From: Macrobrachium rosenbergii
Lineage: Eukaryota > Arthropoda > Malacostraca > Decapoda > Palaemonidae
Direction: 5' to 3'
Assembly: GCF_040412425.1 (NCBI RefSeq)
Contig: NC_089762.1
Coordinates: 16,586,712 to 16,650,711 of the forward strand
Length of the DNA: 64,000 bases
The notes under the pieces are model-generated. The model had not been told where the DNA came from. It saw nothing but the letters and a program-made list of their open reading frames with translations, and did not search any database. Shown here in pieces: positions 60,508 to 64,000 of this stretch; position 1 is the stretch's first letter; each line of letters opens with the position of its first letter. The translations under genes and the position numbers were made by a program.

Positions 60508-62100
60508 TTATTTTCACAATGTATTGGGTAGTTACTTGTTTTATCTAATGACTAGAATTTTTACAAAGAAGGAAAATTCAGCAGTAAAGCAAAATGTTTT
60601 CGTCAAAGAAACACACATTTTATGGAGTATGAATAACGAGTGCAAGTTGTAAAAGACTTCTGAAACGACATTTCTCGACTTTCTCTTCACCTGATAAAAT
60701 GATTAGTTTACGTGTGCAGAACAAACATTCGGTTTTTTTCTGATGTGTAAATGGATCGTTATCGAAAAATAAAATGAACACCATGCTCACGTTTCCTTAA
60801 CAGTTTTCCCTTTTCACAGCAGTGGTATCAGGGTGAGTAGGTTAAGATAACAATAGATATGAATCACTATAACTTTGGGCATAAAAGTTGCAACGAGTTG
60901 TAATTTACATTAACCCGAGAACAAAATTTAATCCATAACGCAAAATGTTCTTTATGAAACTATAAGAAATTAACGTCAACTCACAGAAGTATACAAAGTC
61001 AGCACTAATACGAATTCTCTGTCTCGCCTATTCCCTCTGTAAGTTCTCCTTTCTAACGTACTGCATAGTATTTATGGTTGAGTGCACCCACTCACCTCCC
61101 ACCCCTACAGGTTTGTCATTAAAGACTTCGTAATTGGACTACTTTTTTCTTTCCTATGTTATCTACGATCAGGAGTCCGCCATATAAATCATCCTCCATT
61201 CGATCCTATGGTGCTACTTGTGACCTTTGCAATACATGTCGCAAGGGATCATGAGCCCTTTCTTCCCTCTCTTTTTCTTCCTTTTTTTCTTTCATTCTGA
61301 AGTCGCTTCCTGAATCTCAGATATCTAAGGTTAAGGTATCAGTCTCATGAAGCGATTTCCTGGTCAGTTTTGTTGCTTAGAGATTTATTCTAGGTTTCGT
61401 AGTCATTTGCAACTACAGAAAAAGTAACCATAACCTAAACAATCCACATCCCGAAATCTCCTTAAATATGAAATTCTTGGATCATTTAGTCTTTCAAGGT
61501 AGAAATAACATTGGAAAGGTTAATCAGATTACGTGATAAGTCAGCCATACAAAAAAAACTATACAAGGACAAATTTTATATACAACCATTCAAATAGCCA
61601 CAATAAAAATTAAATTTTTCCTTTGCTTTGATCCAGAGATCAAACACTAAAACAAATGTGAACCAACAGACTAGGGAAGCATAAGGTTAAAACTATTGAG
61701 CTGGGGTGCTGCAAATAAGAACAAATTCAATGTTACGCGCGAGAACATTACTAAGACATTAAAAGCGTTTTCTCTCTACACAAACAAGCACACTGAGCCT
61801 TGAGAGTAAGGGTCAGGTGATCAAAGCAAACACATGAAGGACCCATAAAGTAAGATGAAAGACAGCCATTATGCAAGTTTATATTCAAAACAAGGTATAG
61901 AGTTTCTTTGAACATAAAAATTGGGCTGATTCGCCCACCAGCCTAGATGAAGTTTTACTTTAATTTAAAGAGAATGGGCTCTCTGAATACTACACAGAGT
62001 TCCTAACACTATTATGTCAGTGGGATGGAGAAAGTCAGTTGACTGGCCATTTGAATGCTATTAACAGTTTACGTATGCACTGGAACTGCTCTGTGTTTTA
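60504..62100. other. Non-coding stretch
   Basis: No gene or recognised element. The short frame at 61082-61300 has no domain. Confidence 0.5.
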
Positions 62101-62982
62101 TCAGGGCACAGTGTCGCACATATGTATAAAGTTAAATATCTCATAGCTATGAATCATGAAAAAACGTATATATGAAAGAATGAGTTTCTCAAATATAACT
62201 TTCTTCAGTTTCAAAGAGTACATTGCGTCTGAAATGCTGTATGCTGTAATATTTCTTATAAGATTCTTTTTAACCTCGTTACTGACATCAACATATTTTC
62301 TCATCCTCGACTGAATAAGGATGGCAGGCCATCCAGTAAGTCTACGATGAAGAGATCTATAAAGATTCTTATGAAAATTAATTCTATGTCTCCAGATTGC
62401 ACTTTCTGTGATGGAAAATTTCTTAAGAGCTTCGTCGTCGACACATCTACAATAATTTTTTTTTTAATCAATCTGTGATCTTTGTGCTGCTTTTGAGGAT
62501 GCAAGCATTCTCATTTTTTTTTCTGTGACATTTTGATAATCTCATCAGACCACTTCAGAGAATAATATTGAACTGGTGTATTCATTTTGGTAAACATCGC
62601 TTCTGTATTATCCAATTTAGAACTGGCTATATTACACGAGATAATCTTCAATAAATCTGAGGGAATCGTATATTTTTATTGATGAATTTAATCGGCCACA
62701 ATTTAGCATCTACAAGTTATTAAAACAAAATCAAAACAGTGATTTATATATATGTATATATATACCTAAAAACGGGAGGATATTTAACACTTTAATATCT
62801 TGAAAAATCTCCAAAAACGACAAACTTCCAATTAATTTTGAACAAGTTTTTCATAATTTTTTGTCATTCATAGATAAAGGTAGTTCTTTTTCAATTTTGT
62901 GTTTACAGGAGAAGACAGAGAAAGAATGCACGTGGTCATAAAGACACACTGCACTTTTCTTGTGCCATGCAGAAGAAACTGT
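62101..62982 (-). pseudogene. Decayed protein-coding region, family not recognised
   Basis: Several protein-like segments follow one another on the minus strand with breaks between them. (a) 62982-62760: SSAWHKKSAVCLYDHVHSF, CKHKIEKELPLSMNDKKL, one in-frame stop, then KLIGSLSFLEIFQDIKVLN. (b) 62675-62511: DLLKIISCNIASSKLDNTEA and NTPVQYYSLKWSDEIIKMS, then a stop in a poly-A run. (c) 62510-62464: HPQKQHKDHRLIKK. (d) 62463-62101: CVDDEALKKFSITESAIWRH, NFHKNLYRSLHRRLTGWPAI, then RKYVDVSNEVKKNLIRNI up to a stop. Breaks between segments coincide with A-runs (62456-62465 and 62514-62522), as expected for frameshift decay or sequencing indels. It resembles a decayed transposon or host gene, but I cannot name the family. 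Confidence 0.45.
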
Positions 62983-64000
62983 TTAAATTACCTATAAAAA
63001 AAATCGTAAAAATGGAGGGTACCTTCTTCAGACATAAGAGCTGAAGACGCCAGGGGACGGGCAATATACATTATTCAGTTCAAGCCTTAAGAAAACAAGA
63101 CAAAAGACAAGCAATAAAAAGAAAGTGAACTTCCGGCTAACAAGAGAATAAAGGAAACAGTCATTGAATCAAGACTGGCTAATCTCTAGCGTAAATGTTG
63201 ATAAAGGTGAACTGACACGTTCCATAATAACATCAGTGGAGGAATGCTCTCACGTTACAGCATATTATCACTAATCAAAAGGGAACTTAGAAAACCGTGT
63301 GAAGATTGACCCCGAGCTTAGACGAATTATCTTTGATTAGGCATTATCGACAAATGATAAAATGAAAAGCTCCGATATCAAAAAGACACAGGATTGGGAG
63401 ATTAGACAGAGCAATAGAGCTTGAAAGAAATTTCTCTGAGAAAGAAAGATGTGCATGGCAAAAAGAAAAGAAATGGGAATACGGAGGCAAGATCAAAGGA
63501 GTTATAAATCAGTTCATAAAGAATAAGTGTAAGAGCTAGACAGTTTCCCTTTGACAGTCCCCAAAAGTTCAGGTGTTGTGATTTTCAGCCCTACCGTAGG
63601 TTGTCAATTAAGTCTTTGGTGTTTATTGCTCGAGTATGTGGTACAAATGAAGAAAACATTAATTGCTTAACGAAAAAGTTTTTTGGTACTTAATGAGACC
63701 GTGTTGCAAAGGCAAGCTATTCAGGACCAAGAAGGATGATGAACAGGACCAAGACAGAGATGGAAGAAAAAGGCCGGTGTAGCATTTGCTACTAAAGGAA
63801 AACTGTGGGTAATAAGTAAATAAGAACAAGAACGTTAGTCTAAGATTGCTTTAGTACAACAAAGAAAACATCAGTAAAAGTTTTGATGGTAAGTTTATAT
63901 GATCCTGGGATGGAAAAGAACAGGAGTGAAAGAGAAAGCTTCTTAGAAATTCTGAATCCCTGCATGCTTGGAGCTGGTGAACGTGAAAGGGTGATAGTGC
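62983..64000. other. Non-coding stretch to window end
   Basis: Mostly A- and G-rich unassigned sequence. A CTTCAG/CTGAAG inverted pair lies at about 63030-63050 directly upstream (in minus orientation) of the decayed coding region. Confidence 0.45.

Overview
This window looks like intergenic or intronic DNA from a decapod crustacean such as a shrimp, prawn or crab. The evidence is the AT-rich background, the extreme density of long dinucleotide tracts ((AT)n, (AC)n, (AG)n), and interspersed repeats of a kind I associate with decapod genomes. The species cannot be named from the sequence alone. I found no convincing intact host protein-coding gene, no rRNA, no functional tRNA and no CRISPR array. 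Most long open frames are translations of microsatellites (Tyr-Ile, Arg-Glu, Cys-Val or His-Thr runs).

Mobile elements make up most of what can be recognised. Two related Tc1/mariner-type DNA transposons (about 7.12-8.48 kb and 49.02-50.33 kb, transposases on the minus strand) sit directly against (TA)n tracts. Their DDE domain has a DD37E spacing, and both are inactive copies. A 5'-truncated non-LTR retrotransposon with RT, zinc-knuckle and restriction-like-endonuclease parts lies at 28.5-30.3 kb (minus). It abuts the GIY-YIG part of a Penelope-like element (PLE) at 30.3-31.05 kb (plus). A degraded PLE reverse transcriptase is at 34.5-34.9 kb (minus), and a fragment of the start of a LINE endonuclease ORF is near 33.4 kb.

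Several tRNA-derived SINE-like families are present. One is about 280 bp with two copies (12.5 and 51.9 kb, opposite strands). One, about 340 bp, is tandemly triplicated at 21.4-22.1 kb with a relative at 45.2 kb. One has tails that run into (AT)n (12.1, 31.3, 46.3, 48.9, 50.4 and 51.3 kb). Many of these occur as fold-back (head-to-head) structures with microsatellite tracts leading outward from both ends. A further dispersed repeat has four clear copies (9.6, 11.7, 26.6, 34.9 kb) and a doubtful fifth (58.4 kb).

Three patterns seem most worth following up. First, the 7-mer TAC(A/T)GTA recurs, often at (TA)n edges. It is the canonical excision footprint of Tc1-type elements whose ends are CAG...CTG, which is what the resident elements have. 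Second, SINE fold-backs are repeatedly flanked by (AC)n(AT)n tracts of consistent polarity. Third, the second transposon copy is enclosed in near-identical 68-69 bp SINE inverted arms. A 31-bp minisatellite of 11 exact-length units (59.03-59.37 kb), a perfect 58-bp inverted repeat (22.3-22.6 kb), and a decayed unidentified coding region (62.1-63.0 kb, minus) are also notable.
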